From the NCBI GenBank assembly GCA_003252075.1, contig QKDO01000112.1, positions 1 through 44,574 on the forward strand: a stretch of 44,574 nt of DNA, in the 5' to 3' direction. The notes beneath the pieces were generated by a model, which was not told the DNA's origin, did not search any database, and was given only the letters and a program-made list of their open reading frames with translations. Origin of the DNA: Nitrospirota bacterium (GTDB lineage Bacteria; Nitrospirota; Thermodesulfovibrionia; Thermodesulfovibrionales; UBA6898). This document shows, piece after piece, positions 34,668-42,704 of this stretch (position 1 is its first letter; each line of letters begins with the position of its first letter). Position numbers and translations under genes: made by a program.

Positions 34668-35602
34668 GGAAGGCACTTCCTCTCATTATCGCCGGACTGC
34701 TCGCTGTGCTTCCCCTGCTCGGCCTGAGCTCTTACTGGATGCATATCCTGATCCTCGTGATCATGTGGTCGGTGATCGGCATGGCATGGAACCTCCTTGG
34801 CGGATACTGCGGTCAGGTCTCCTTCGGGCATGCCGCCTTCTTCGGCGTGGGAGCCTATACTGCAGGCATTCTTTATAACAAGGCGCACCTGTCTGCATGG
34901 TGGGGCATGCCGCTCAGCATAGTATTTGTGACCATCGTTGCCCTGATTATCGGCTACATCTGTCTGAGACTTCGCGGACCGTTTTTTGCGCTTGGCACGC
35001 TGGCCATCGGCGTCATCCTGCGAGTTACTGCCGAAAACCTTACGGGCATCACTGAGGGCGATCTCGGCATCATGCTCCAGGAACGGACCTGGATCGATAA
35101 GACATGGTATTTCTACATAGTTCTCGCGCTGGCTGTTGTAACATTTATTGCGGTCAAGATGATCATTGAATCGAAGCTCGGCTACTATTTTGTCGCGATC
35201 CGCGAGGATCAGGATGCAGCCGAGTCCCTCGGCATCAACACGACGCTCTACAAGACTGTTGCGCTCAGCCTGAGCGCTGTCTTCACCGGCCTTGCAGGAG
35301 CATTTTATATGAACTATATGGGATACATTGACCCCAAGATCGTTTTTGCCCTGCACGACATCTCGATCGTCACGATCATGGTCGTTATGGTAGGCGGTGT
35401 TGCAACCTACTGGGGGCCTTTTGTGGGAGCTATCATCATGGTCTTTCTTGCGGAGATCATTCGGACTATCCCCAAGCTCGGTGCTGCGCACCATACCTTT
35501 TTCGGCATCCTGCTGATTGTCATCATCATATTCCTGCCGAACGGTATTGTTGGCGATCTGCCGAAGCTGAAGAAACTCTTAAGGATAGGGAAGGCAGCAT
35601 AA
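34664..35602 (+). CDS. livM: Branched-chain amino-acid ABC transporter permease LivM
   Basis: The 312-residue permease shows ~8-9 membrane helices and LivM hallmarks: WNLLGGYCGQVSFGHAAFFG, LRLRGPFFALGTLAIGVI, REDQDAAESLGINTTLYK (coupling loop) and GGVATYWGPFVGAIIM, ending FLPNGIVG. ATG 34664 overlaps the livH stop (ATGA). The stop overlaps the livG ATG by one base (TAATG). It pairs with LivH. Confidence 0.94.
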   Translation: MRKALPLIIAGLLAVLPLLGLSSYWMHILILVIMWSVIGMAWNLLGGYCGQVSFGHAAFFGVGAYTAGILYNKAHLSAWWGMPLSIVFVTIVALIIGYICLRLRGPFFALGTLAIGVILRVTAENLTGITEGDLGIMLQERTWIDKTWYFYIVLALAVVTFIAVKMIIESKLGYYFVAIREDQDAAESLGINTTLYKTVALSLSAVFTGLAGAFYMNYMGYIDPKIVFALHDISIVTIMVVMVGGVATYWGPFVGAIIMVFLAEIIRTIPKLGAAHHTFFGILLIVIIIFLPNGIVGDLPKLKKLLRIGKAA

Positions 35603-36324
35603 TGGCAATGCTTGAAGTTAAAGGCGTTTCGCGTTTCTTCGGCGGTCTCGCAGCGCTGACCGATATATCTTTTGGCGTTGAGAAAGGGGACATCCTCGGC
35701 CTGATCGGGCCGAACGGGGCAGGAAAGACCACCATGTTCAATGTTGTGAACGGGTTCTATCCCCCTTCCAAGGGTGAAGTCTATTTCAAACAGAAGAAGA
35801 TATCCGGACTCAAACCTCATCAGATCTGCAAGATGGGGATCGCCAGAACCTTTCAGGTAGTAAAGCCCCTCCAGAGGATGAGCGTCCTTGACAATGTCAT
35901 CGCCTCTGCTTTCCTGAGAGTAAAAACAAGGACCCGGGCTGAAGAAATAGCTTTGGATACGATAAAGTTTACCGGCCTGCTTGATGACCGGGATGTGATT
36001 TCGAAGGGCCTCCCCTTGGGAAAACGAAAAAAGCTCGAGATAGCACGGGCTCTTGCCACACAGCCTGAGATGCTTCTGCTTGACGAATCCTTTGCAGGAC
36101 TAAACCCCGCAGAACTCGACGAGTCCATCGGGATCATAAGGAGGATAAAGGAAAGAGGCATAACCATCATGATCATAGAGCATCATATGAAGGTCATTAT
36201 GGCAATTTCCGACAAGATCGTTGTTTTAAGCTATGGACAGAAACTGGCTGAAGGGACGCCAAAAGAGATAGGGAACAATCCCCTTGTGGTAGAGGCGTAT
36301 CTTGGAGAGGCAGAGAGTGCTTGA
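35602..36324 (+). CDS. livG: Branched-chain amino-acid ABC transporter ATPase LivG
   Basis: The 240-residue ATPase has Walker A GPNGAGKTT (~36-44), the LivG-typical NVVNGFYPPSKGEV and GIARTFQVVKPLQRMSVLDN, and Walker B LLLDESFAGLNP with catalytic Glu. The signature motif reads LPLGKRKKLEIARAL instead of the common LSYGQQR; the replacement keeps Gly and the basic tail, so function is likely but altered. The usual ~255-residue length is slightly shortened. It overlaps livM by one base and livF by 8. Confidence 0.92.
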   Translation: MAMLEVKGVSRFFGGLAALTDISFGVEKGDILGLIGPNGAGKTTMFNVVNGFYPPSKGEVYFKQKKISGLKPHQICKMGIARTFQVVKPLQRMSVLDNVIASAFLRVKTRTRAEEIALDTIKFTGLLDDRDVISKGLPLGKRKKLEIARALATQPEMLLLDESFAGLNPAELDESIGIIRRIKERGITIMIIEHHMKVIMAISDKIVVLSYGQKLAEGTPKEIGNNPLVVEAYLGEAESA

Positions 36325-37021
36325 GATAAGAAATATAGACGTTTTCTATGGTGATGTCCAGGTGATATGGGATGTTGCCTTTGAGGTCAAAAAAGGGGAG
36401 ATCGTTGCGCTCATAGGAGCAAACGGAGCAGGGAAGTCGACTACCCTGAAGACCATTTCGGGAATAGTGAGGCCCAGGAAGGGTGAGGTGATCTTTGACG
36501 GCGCCCCGATTCATACCATTGAACCCTACAAACTCATAGAGAAGGGATTGGCCCTCTGTCCTGAGGCGAGAAGACTTTTTGTGGAGATGACCGTGGAAGA
36601 GAACCTGGACATGGGGTCGTTGAAGGGTGAGGCGAAAAAGCAGCGACAGAAGACGAAGGAGATGGTATTTGAGCTCTTTCCGAGACTCGGGGAGCGGAGG
36701 AGACAGCTTGCCGGGACGCTAAGCGGCGGAGAGCAGCAGATGGTCGCCATAGGACGAGGCCTGATGTCGCTGCCGAAATTGCTGATGTTTGATGAACCTT
36801 CCCTCGGACTTGCCCCCATCCTGGTCCGCGAGGTATTCAATGTCATAAAGCGGATACGGGAAGCAGGGACCACGGTCCTTATCGTTGAGCAGAACACCAA
36901 GCAGACCCTTGCGGTTGCTGACAGGGCCTATGTGCTCGAGACCGGCAAGATAACACTTCAGGGGACGGGGCAGGGGCTACTCAATGACGAGCATGTGAAG
37001 AAAGCGTATCTGGGAGTCTAG
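36317..37021 (+). CDS. livF: Branched-chain amino-acid ABC transporter ATPase LivF
   Basis: The 234-residue ATPase has Walker A GANGAGKSTTLKTISG, an LSGGEQQMVAIGRGLM signature, Walker B LLMFDEPSLGLAP and VLIVEQN with the switch region. I choose GTG 36317 (VLEIRNIDVFYGDVQ), 4 nt after GGAGAGG and giving the family-normal N-terminus; a TTG at 36302 is open. It pairs with LivG as the heterodimeric ATPase. Confidence 0.93.
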   Translation: MLEIRNIDVFYGDVQVIWDVAFEVKKGEIVALIGANGAGKSTTLKTISGIVRPRKGEVIFDGAPIHTIEPYKLIEKGLALCPEARRLFVEMTVEENLDMGSLKGEAKKQRQKTKEMVFELFPRLGERRRQLAGTLSGGEQQMVAIGRGLMSLPKLLMFDEPSLGLAPILVREVFNVIKRIREAGTTVLIVEQNTKQTLAVADRAYVLETGKITLQGTGQGLLNDEHVKKAYLGV

Positions 37022-37043
37022 GTCCTAACCAAGGAGGTTGCAT

Positions 37044-37688
37044 ATGTTTGTTGCCGATTGGATGACAAAAAAAGTTATTACTATTTCTCCTGACGACAGC
37101 GTTTCCGATGCCGTCAAGCTGATGAAGGAGAAGAAGATAAAGCACATCCCCGTGGTCAGGGATGAGAAGCTGAAGGGCATCATCTCGGACAGGGACATCA
37201 GGGAGTTCAGCCCTTCCAAGGCAACATCACTTGATGTATATGAGCTTCATTACCTCCTTGCAACTACCAAAGTAAAAGAGATGATGAAGAGCAAGGTTAT
37301 TACCACTTCTCCCGAAACGCCGGTAGAAGAGGCTGCGATGGTTATGCATGACCAGAATATAGGGAGCTTGCCTGTGCTGGAAAAAGGAAAACTTGCCGGC
37401 ATCATCTCGGACAGGGATATTTTCCGGGTGCTGGTTGATATAACCGGTGTGCGGCACGGCGGCCATCGGGTAAGCGTTACGGTCGAGGATCGGCCCGGTT
37501 CGGTGAGAGAGGTTGCCGATATCATTCGGAAGCATAGCTTCAGTCTCCAGAGCGTGCTGACATCGTATGAAAAGGCACCGAAAGGTTTTCGTTATGTTGT
37601 CATCCGCTGTTACGGAGAGGGAAAGTTTGGCGCGCTCAAGGCTGAGCTCATGGGAACCTTCAGGGGAGTGAAGATAGACAAAGGCTGA
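37044..37688 (+). CDS. CBS-pair and ACT-domain protein
   Basis: The 214-residue protein holds two CBS motifs (VADWMTKKVITISPDDSVSD ... IKHIPVVRDEKLKGIISDRDI; then VKEMMKSKVITTSPETPVEE ... GSLPVLEKGKLAGIISDRDI) and a C-terminal ACT domain (~145-214; VSVTVEDRPGSVREVADIIR). CBS pairs bind adenine nucleotides and ACT domains bind amino acids, so it looks like a cytoplasmic sensor of amino-acid or energy state, which suits its place 22 nt after livF. AGGAGG precedes ATG 37044; a TTG two codons upstream is open. What it regulates is not visible. Confidence 0.9.
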   Translation: MFVADWMTKKVITISPDDSVSDAVKLMKEKKIKHIPVVRDEKLKGIISDRDIREFSPSKATSLDVYELHYLLATTKVKEMMKSKVITTSPETPVEEAAMVMHDQNIGSLPVLEKGKLAGIISDRDIFRVLVDITGVRHGGHRVSVTVEDRPGSVREVADIIRKHSFSLQSVLTSYEKAPKGFRYVVIRCYGEGKFGALKAELMGTFRGVKIDKG

Positions 37689-37690
37689 GA

Positions 37691-38182
37691 TCAGGCAGAC
37701 ATGCTAGGTGAATGGGAGACTGGATCGGCGATTGACGATTCGGCCCGCCACTTCAGTTTCTTCAGGTAGCGTCGAGCTGAACCTGTGCCGAAGAAATTCA
37801 TTATCCTGATCTTCACGGAGCCGGGGAAAAGCATGCCTGCCTGTTCGATCAGGATTGTCTGGGTGAAGACGCATCCGTCTTTCTGATCGGCAATCTCATA
37901 AATCTCCTGGATATATCCTCTTCCTGGAAGCGTACCGCCCTTCAGATGCAGCACGCAGCGCACCGGTGCTTCGTACTCCATGAGCTCTGCGGTATAGTTG
38001 TTCTCGCCTCCGATAAGATGATATCTGATGCGATACTGTGCCCCGGCCTGAGGTTCACCAACCTTGACGGGAATTACCTTCTTTATTTTCGGGTTCCATG
38101 CCATGCAATGAACCGGGTTTGCGACAAGGCCCCAGAGCTTTTCCGGCCGCACCGCGATATGTATGTGGTTCTTTAGTACCAT
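37691..38182 (-). CDS. SRPBCC (START/Bet v1-like) domain protein
   Basis: The 163-residue protein starts MVLKNHIHIAVRPEKLWGLV, typical of SRPBCC/polyketide-cyclase-like ligand-binding proteins, with WNPKIKKVIPVKVGEPQAGAQY, YEAPVRCVLHLKG and TQTILIEQAGMLFPG following. Such proteins form a helix-grip with a hydrophobic pocket; ligand unknown. No signal peptide. The start is ATG 38182; the promoter has an extended -10 (TGGTATAAT) only ~25 nt upstream, and no Shine-Dalgarno is visible in the short leader. Convergent with the CBS-ACT gene (2 nt between stops) and divergent from the Cys-rich repeat gene. Confidence 0.85.
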   Translation of the reverse strand: MVLKNHIHIAVRPEKLWGLVANPVHCMAWNPKIKKVIPVKVGEPQAGAQYRIRYHLIGGENNYTAELMEYEAPVRCVLHLKGGTLPGRGYIQEIYEIADQKDGCVFTQTILIEQAGMLFPGSVKIRIMNFFGTGSARRYLKKLKWRAESSIADPVSHSPSMSA

Positions 38183-38206
38183 GATGAAGAGGGTTCTGAT
38201 GATGGA

Positions 38207-38215
38207 ATTATACCA
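38207..38215 (-). promoter_or_regulatory. Extended -10 promoter of the SRPBCC gene
   Basis: On the minus strand TGGTATAAT gives a perfect -10 (38212-38207) with the TG extension. The predicted start is near 38200, leaving about 18 nt of leader. No -35 consensus is visible. Confidence 0.55.
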
Positions 38216-38260
38216 GATGACAAAACTCGGCATGAGATGGGAATTCTGGGAATATTTTCG

Positions 38261-38289
38261 TTGTAAATGAGGAGCCCTTTTTATATAAT
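38261..38289 (+). promoter_or_regulatory. Promoter of the Cys-rich repeat protein gene
   Basis: TTGTAA (38261-38266) and a perfect TATAAT (38284-38289) have a 17-nt spacer, predicting a start near 38297 and a ~20-nt leader with AAGGAGG. This is one of the best promoters in the window, arguing for strong expression. Confidence 0.75.
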
Positions 38290-38317
38290 CAACCGTATAA
38301 AAAGCAAGGAGGATGAT

Positions 38318-39106
38318 ATGTTCAAAAAGTTCGGAATTCTGATATTGGCAGTGCTGTTTGTAGGTTCCATGGCCTGGGTGCCTGTTATTGACTCTGTCGG
38401 CGCAGCAGTGAAATGTGACTGCAAGGCCGGAGAAAAGGGTTGTACCTGCGGCAAGGGCTGCGGCTGCGAGCACTGCAAGACGGGCAAGGGCGAGTGCAGA
38501 TGCCATGCAGGCGGAAAGGGCTGTGCCTGTGGCAAGGACTGTAAATGTGAGCATTGCATGACCGGCAAAGGCGAATGCCACTGCAAGGCCGGAGAAAAGG
38601 GTTGTACCTGCGGCAAGGGCTGCGGCTGCGAGCACTGCAAGACGGGCAAGGGCGAGTGCAAGTGTCATGCAGGCGGAAAGGGATGCCAGTGTGGAAAAGA
38701 CTGTAAATGTGCTCATTGCATGGCAAGTGGCACGGATGCATCGGTACAGAAACCGACCGCGGATGCCGAATATGCAAAGACCATGAAATCCAAAGGCGGT
38801 GATTTCACGGTAACCTATACCAGCGATCCGGATGCAATACCGGTCAATAAGATCATAAGCTGGAAACTGAAGGTCGAGACAGCGGATGGGCAGGCAGTTA
38901 AAGATGCGGAGATTGCAGTGAATGGCGATATGCCTGAGCATGGACATGGTCTTCCGACCCAGCCGCAGGTTACCAAGAATTTTGGTGACGGGACCTACCT
39001 TGTCGAAGGAATAAAGTTCAGCATGCCCGGCTGGTGGACCATGACCTTTGCTGTCAAGGCCGCCGGGAAATCCGACGCAGTGACGTTTAACCTGCAGGTG
39101 AAATAG
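38318..39106 (+). CDS. Secreted protein with four 27-residue Cys-rich repeats and a YtkA/FixH-like domain
   Basis: The 262-residue protein has a signal peptide (~1-29; MFKKFGILILAVLFVGSMAW) and then four contiguous repeats of exactly 27 residues (33-140), each CxC-x6-CxC-x3-CxC-x2-C, i.e. seven cysteines, 28 in all, with Lys/Gly between. Units 1 and 3 (KAGEKGCTCGKGCGCEHC) and units 2 and 4 (HAGGKGC.CGKDCKC.HC) form two types. The C-terminal ~100 residues (~160-262) resemble the YtkA/FixH-like beta domain (WKLKVETADGQAVKDAEI, MPEHGHG, GIKFSMPGWWTMTF), a family linked to copper and oxidase assembly. The whole looks like an extracytoplasmic metal-binding protein; metal and role are inference. 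AAGGAGG lies 5 nt before the ATG and a very strong promoter is upstream. MauG follows 17 nt later. Confidence 0.85.
   Translation: MFKKFGILILAVLFVGSMAWVPVIDSVGAAVKCDCKAGEKGCTCGKGCGCEHCKTGKGECRCHAGGKGCACGKDCKCEHCMTGKGECHCKAGEKGCTCGKGCGCEHCKTGKGECKCHAGGKGCQCGKDCKCAHCMASGTDASVQKPTADAEYAKTMKSKGGDFTVTYTSDPDAIPVNKIISWKLKVETADGQAVKDAEIAVNGDMPEHGHGLPTQPQVTKNFGDGTYLVEGIKFSMPGWWTMTFAVKAAGKSDAVTFNLQVK
38414..38737 (+). repeat. Coding tandem repeat: 4 x 81 bp (2 x 162 bp)
   Basis: Four 81-bp units encode the cysteine repeats. A higher-order unit of 162 bp is duplicated: 38418-38498 is identical to 38580-38660 over 81 bases. The identity is exact at DNA level, implying a recent duplication or gene conversion, and potential copy-number change by slippage. 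Confidence 0.9.
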
Positions 39107-39123
39107 CTTCTGCGTAGTGGCCC

Positions 39124-40389
39124 ATGCGAAGAAATAACAGGGTCTTTTCTGTTTGGCGCTGCGTAATTGCAGCCATACTGATTGCCCTCTCCATGCCGGG
39201 TCTCCTCCCGGCATGGGAGGCTGCAGCAGAAACAGGGGACCATCAGGAGATACCGCTATGGACCGAAGAAGAGAAAAAGGAACTGAGCGCTCTTTCACTT
39301 TCTTCCCTGCCTCCCCTGCCCAAGGACCCTTCCAATAAGTACGCAGACGATCCTAAAGCCATAGCGCTAGGCAAGAAGATTTTTTTTGACAAGCGGTTCA
39401 GTGCGAATGGCAAGGTCTCCTGCGCAACCTGCCATGACCCTGAGACGACCTTTACGGACAAGCTGCCGCTTGCAAAGGGCATGGGGACCACAACACGCAG
39501 GACCATGCCGCTCATTGGCACTGCATACCTTTCCTGGTTTTTTTGGGATGGAAGAAAGGACAGCCTCTGGTCTCAGGCAATTGGCCCGATCGAAAGCTCT
39601 GTTGAGCATGGATTTACCCGCTCCATGTGCGCGCATCTCATCACGGACTTGTACAAGAAAGAATACGAAGAACTCTTCGGCAGGCTGCCAAAGTTAGATC
39701 ATAAAAGCTGCCCGCCCAAGGCGAGTCCGGGAACAGGGAACCCGGCAGCACTGAGGGCCTGGAAGTCGATGAAGCCTGAGGATCGTGTGGCGGTCAACAG
39801 AATATATGCAAACATCGGCAAGGCGATTGCGGCGTTTGTGCGACAGATCCTACCTGCGCCCGCTCCCTTTGACCGGTATGTTGACGCCGTAGTACAGAAT
39901 GATGCAGAGAAGGCGCGCGAACTCATGGGTAATGACGCTGTTGATGGCTTGAAGCTCTTCATCGGCAAGGCAAAATGCACCAACTGCCATATAGGGCCGC
40001 TTTTTACGAACAGCAGCTTTCATGATATCGGACTGAACAACCCTAAAGACAATGGAAGGGCTGACGGCATAGATAAAGTGTTGTCTGACGAGTTCAACTG
40101 TCTCGGCAAATATAGCGATGCAAGACCGGAAGAATGCTTGGAGCTGAGATTCATTGACACGAACAAGGCGAAATACCGCGGCGCATTCAAGACACCCACC
40201 CTGCGCAATGTTGCAGAAAGGCCTCCCTATATGCATGCAGGACAGCTTAAGACCCTTTCCGAAGTTCTGAGCTTTTATCGCAGGAATGCAAGTGACGAGC
40301 TTGAACACCGGGACTTTTCTGATCAGGAGCTTGCGAAGATCGAGGCTTTTCTCAAGACCCTGAGCGCTCCGCTGAACTATCCGAAGTAA
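39124..40389 (+). CDS. MauG/cytochrome c peroxidase-type di-haem protein
   Basis: The 421-residue protein has a signal peptide (~1-36), two haem-c sites Cys100-Ala-Thr-Cys-His104 and Cys285-Thr-Asn-Cys-His289, and the CCP/MauG pattern (NGKVSCATCHDPETTF; FFWDGRKDSLWSQA; GPIESSVEHG; KYRGAFKTPTLRNVAERPPYMHAG). Such proteins reduce hydrogen peroxide with cytochrome c or carry out post-translational oxidations. ~420 residues is larger than CcpA (~330) and like MauG-related family members. The start ATG 39124, 17 nt after the Cys-rich gene stop, indicates one operon. Periplasmic location. No terminator hairpin seen after it. Confidence 0.88.
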   Translation: MRRNNRVFSVWRCVIAAILIALSMPGLLPAWEAAAETGDHQEIPLWTEEEKKELSALSLSSLPPLPKDPSNKYADDPKAIALGKKIFFDKRFSANGKVSCATCHDPETTFTDKLPLAKGMGTTTRRTMPLIGTAYLSWFFWDGRKDSLWSQAIGPIESSVEHGFTRSMCAHLITDLYKKEYEELFGRLPKLDHKSCPPKASPGTGNPAALRAWKSMKPEDRVAVNRIYANIGKAIAAFVRQILPAPAPFDRYVDAVVQNDAEKARELMGNDAVDGLKLFIGKAKCTNCHIGPLFTNSSFHDIGLNNPKDNGRADGIDKVLSDEFNCLGKYSDARPEECLELRFIDTNKAKYRGAFKTPTLRNVAERPPYMHAGQLKTLSEVLSFYRRNASDELEHRDFSDQELAKIEAFLKTLSAPLNYPK

Positions 40390-40458
40390 GAGTGTGATGC
40401 CGGAGAAAAAGAGAAAGGACTCCTGCTGCAGACGCACTGTTGTAACAAATGCCCGCGC

Positions 40459-40671
40459 CTATGCAGCTTCGAGATGTCTTTCCAGATGGTGCATGATGAA
40501 ACACTCGCCGTTGTGTGTCCAGATATACCCTTCCGTAAAAGATTCGCATTCCGCGTTCCTGCACTGATAGGTGTTCTGGACCGTCGTTACGGCACCATCG
40601 GCTGTATCAATGCTCTCAACCAGGGTGCTACCTGCCGGTATCATCCGGCAATCACAAATTGGACAGAACAT
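40459..40671 (-). CDS. Small zinc-ribbon-like protein
   Basis: This 70-residue ORF starts MFCPICDCRMIPAGSTLVES and has a CPIC(D)C cluster and a second CRNAEC pair, consistent with a zinc-binding ribbon. AAGGGGGG lies upstream of its ATG, supporting translation. It ends GYIWTHNGECFIMHHLERHLEAA with a His-rich tail. No family is recognised with confidence. It lies 102 nt downstream of mnmG on the same strand and is convergent with the peroxidase gene. No signal peptide. Confidence 0.65.
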   Translation of the reverse strand: MFCPICDCRMIPAGSTLVESIDTADGAVTTVQNTYQCRNAECESFTEGYIWTHNGECFIMHHLERHLEAA

Positions 40672-40773
40672 CTTTCTTCCCCCCTTAAAGTCAGAAAGAT
40701 TCTGCTTCTTATGTCCATTATATCTTGAATACCGGTTTAGTCAACGAAATTCCGCTCAGGCGGCAGTCAAGGG

Positions 40774-42651
40774 TTAGGCGGATCTCGTGCGCCGCATCTT
40801 CTCCAGGGCCACCATGATGATCGAAAGCGCTGCGGGCGTCATACCCTGGATCCTGGCGGCCTGACCAAGGCTCACCGGTCTCACCTCCTCAAGCTTCACG
40901 AAGATCTCACGCGAGATGCCGGGCAGACAACGATAGTCAAAATCAGGCGGGATCTTTTTGTCCTCAAGACGTGAGAGCTTGCCGGCTGTTTCCATCTGCT
41001 GCCTGATGTACCCCTGGTACTTTATCTGTATCTCGACCTGCCGCTCCACATCCTCTCCCAGCGGTCTTTCCGGCGGAGCAACCTGCTTGATGACGGCGTA
41101 TGTGACCTCCGGACGCTTCAAAAGCTGTTCGAGTCCGATATCCTCCGTGATCTCTGCTGTGTCCAGGCTTTTCAGGAGCGGATTGATCACTGACGGTTTG
41201 ACCCTGACCTTCCCCAGCCTTCCGGTCTCTTCTGCTATAGCAGATCTCTTATGAACAAAACGTTTGTAGGTGCCATCGTCAAGCAGTCCGATGGCGTGGC
41301 CTTTTTCCATGAGCCTGAGGTCGGCATTATCATGGCGCAGGAGAAGCCGGTATTCAGCGCGGGAAGTGAACATCCGGTATGGCTCCTTTGTACCCTTTGT
41401 CACCAGATCATCGATGAGGACCCCGATATACGCCTCATGGCGGGCCAGGACAAGCGGCTCCCTGTTCAGGACCAGATGCGCCGCGTTGATCCCTGCCATA
41501 AGCCCCTGTGCAGCAGCCTCTTCATATCCGGATGTCCCGTTAATCTGCCCTGCGAGGAAGAGGCCATCTATGACCTTGGTCTCGAGCGAGTGCCTCATCT
41601 GTGTAGGAAATGCAAAATCGTATTCGATCGCATAAGCAGGACGCATGATCTCGACCTGTTCAAGCCCCGGGATAGTTCTCAGGAACCGGACCTGTATATC
41701 ATAGGGGAGACTGGTAGAGACGCCGTTGGCGTAGTACTCCGTTGTCTCAAGTCCTTCCGGCTCGAGGAACACCTGGTGCCGTTCCTTGTCAGCAAATTTT
41801 ACGATCTTGTCCTCGATCGACGGGCAGTAACGGGGTCCGATGCCGGTGATTTTCCCGCTGTACATGGCAGATCGGCCGAGGTTCTCCCTGATGATCCGGT
41901 GCGTTTCAGCATTCGTATGCGTGATATAGCAGGGAAGCTGAGGATTGACGATCCGGTCGGTGCTGTGCGAGAACGGCACAGGTGGATCGTCTCCAAACTG
42001 CGCCTCCATTCCTGAGAAATCAATGCTTTTGGCATCCAGACGCGCCGGCGTGCCGGTCTTGAGCCTGCCCAGGTTCAGACCGAGCCGTGCCAGGTTGCCG
42101 GAAAGGTTTTTGGCGGGAAATTCTCCTGCCCTTCCAGCGTCAAAGCTTTCGTGACCGATATGCATGAGGCCCCGCAGAAATGTCCCGGTTGTGACAATGA
42201 TAGCCCTGGCATGGTAGAATGTTCCCCACGATGTCAGAACACCCCTGACCTTACCGTCTTCTGCGATAATATCATCGATCATGGCTTGCTTAATATCAAG
42301 GTGCTTCTGCTGTTCCAGTGCCGACCGCATCCTGATCCGGTAGAGCACCCTGTCTGCTTGTGTGCGCAATGACCAGACTGCGGGCCCCTTGGACTTGTTC
42401 AGCATCCTGAACTGTATGCCAGCACGGTCAATTACCTTTGCCATTTCTCCACCGAGAGCATCGATCTCACGGACCAGATGTCCTTTAGCAAGGCCCCCGA
42501 TGGCAGGGTTGCAGGACATCTGCGCAATGGTATCAAGGTTCATGGTGAAGAGGCCGGTGGAAAGGCCCATACGCGCTGAGGCAAGGGCAGCTTCGCAGCC
42601 CGCATGGCCCGCCCCGATGACGATCACATCATATGTTTTGGTTGTTTCCAT
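40774..42651 (-). CDS. mnmG: tRNA uridine-5-carboxymethylaminomethyl modification enzyme MnmG
   Basis: MnmG (GidA), with MnmE, installs cmnm5 on wobble uridine of several tRNAs using FAD and 5,10-methylene-THF/glycine. The 625-residue protein has the FAD-binding VIGAGHAGCEAALASARMG, SCNPAIGGLAKGHLVREIDALGG, and a C-terminal helical domain (~565-625; GYIRQQMETAGKL) for MnmE and tRNA binding. I choose ATG 42651 (METTKTYD); an ATG 13 codons upstream (42690) is open. TATAAT (42666-42661) ends 9 nt before ATG 42651 and no Shine-Dalgarno is seen, so initiation may be leaderless. mnmE is not in the window. Confidence 0.93.
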   Translation of the reverse strand: METTKTYDVIVIGAGHAGCEAALASARMGLSTGLFTMNLDTIAQMSCNPAIGGLAKGHLVREIDALGGEMAKVIDRAGIQFRMLNKSKGPAVWSLRTQADRVLYRIRMRSALEQQKHLDIKQAMIDDIIAEDGKVRGVLTSWGTFYHARAIIVTTGTFLRGLMHIGHESFDAGRAGEFPAKNLSGNLARLGLNLGRLKTGTPARLDAKSIDFSGMEAQFGDDPPVPFSHSTDRIVNPQLPCYITHTNAETHRIIRENLGRSAMYSGKITGIGPRYCPSIEDKIVKFADKERHQVFLEPEGLETTEYYANGVSTSLPYDIQVRFLRTIPGLEQVEIMRPAYAIEYDFAFPTQMRHSLETKVIDGLFLAGQINGTSGYEEAAAQGLMAGINAAHLVLNREPLVLARHEAYIGVLIDDLVTKGTKEPYRMFTSRAEYRLLLRHDNADLRLMEKGHAIGLLDDGTYKRFVHKRSAIAEETGRLGKVRVKPSVINPLLKSLDTAEITEDIGLEQLLKRPEVTYAVIKQVAPPERPLGEDVERQVEIQIKYQGYIRQQMETAGKLSRLEDKKIPPDFDYRCLPGISREIFVKLEEVRPVSLGQAARIQGMTPAALSIIMVALEKMRRTRSA

Positions 42652-42660
42652 GAAAATACT

Positions 42661-42666
42661 ATTATA
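42661..42666 (-). promoter_or_regulatory. -10 box just before mnmG
   Basis: A perfect TATAAT on the minus strand (42666-42661) stands 9 nt before the mnmG ATG. There is no good -35 at 17 nt (TGCGCC). It overlaps the intergenic space of the divergent dehydrogenase gene. Confidence 0.4.
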
Positions 42667-42704
42667 AGATAATTTACGGTACTGGCGCACAGGAGGGACA
42701 GCAT

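Noticed and set aside
36302-36316. livF start at TTG 36302
   Set aside because: GTG 36317 lies 4 nt after GGAGAGG and gives the normal LivF N-terminus.
38414-38737. CRISPR-like array
   Set aside because: The repeats are contiguous, in frame and coding, with no unique spacers.
37691-39298. Very long minus-strand frame running from the SRPBCC gene through the Cys-rich gene
   Set aside because: Its upper part is antisense to the cysteine repeats (a Cys/Ala-rich shadow of the repeat) and lacks a ribosome binding site; the real SRPBCC gene starts at 38182.
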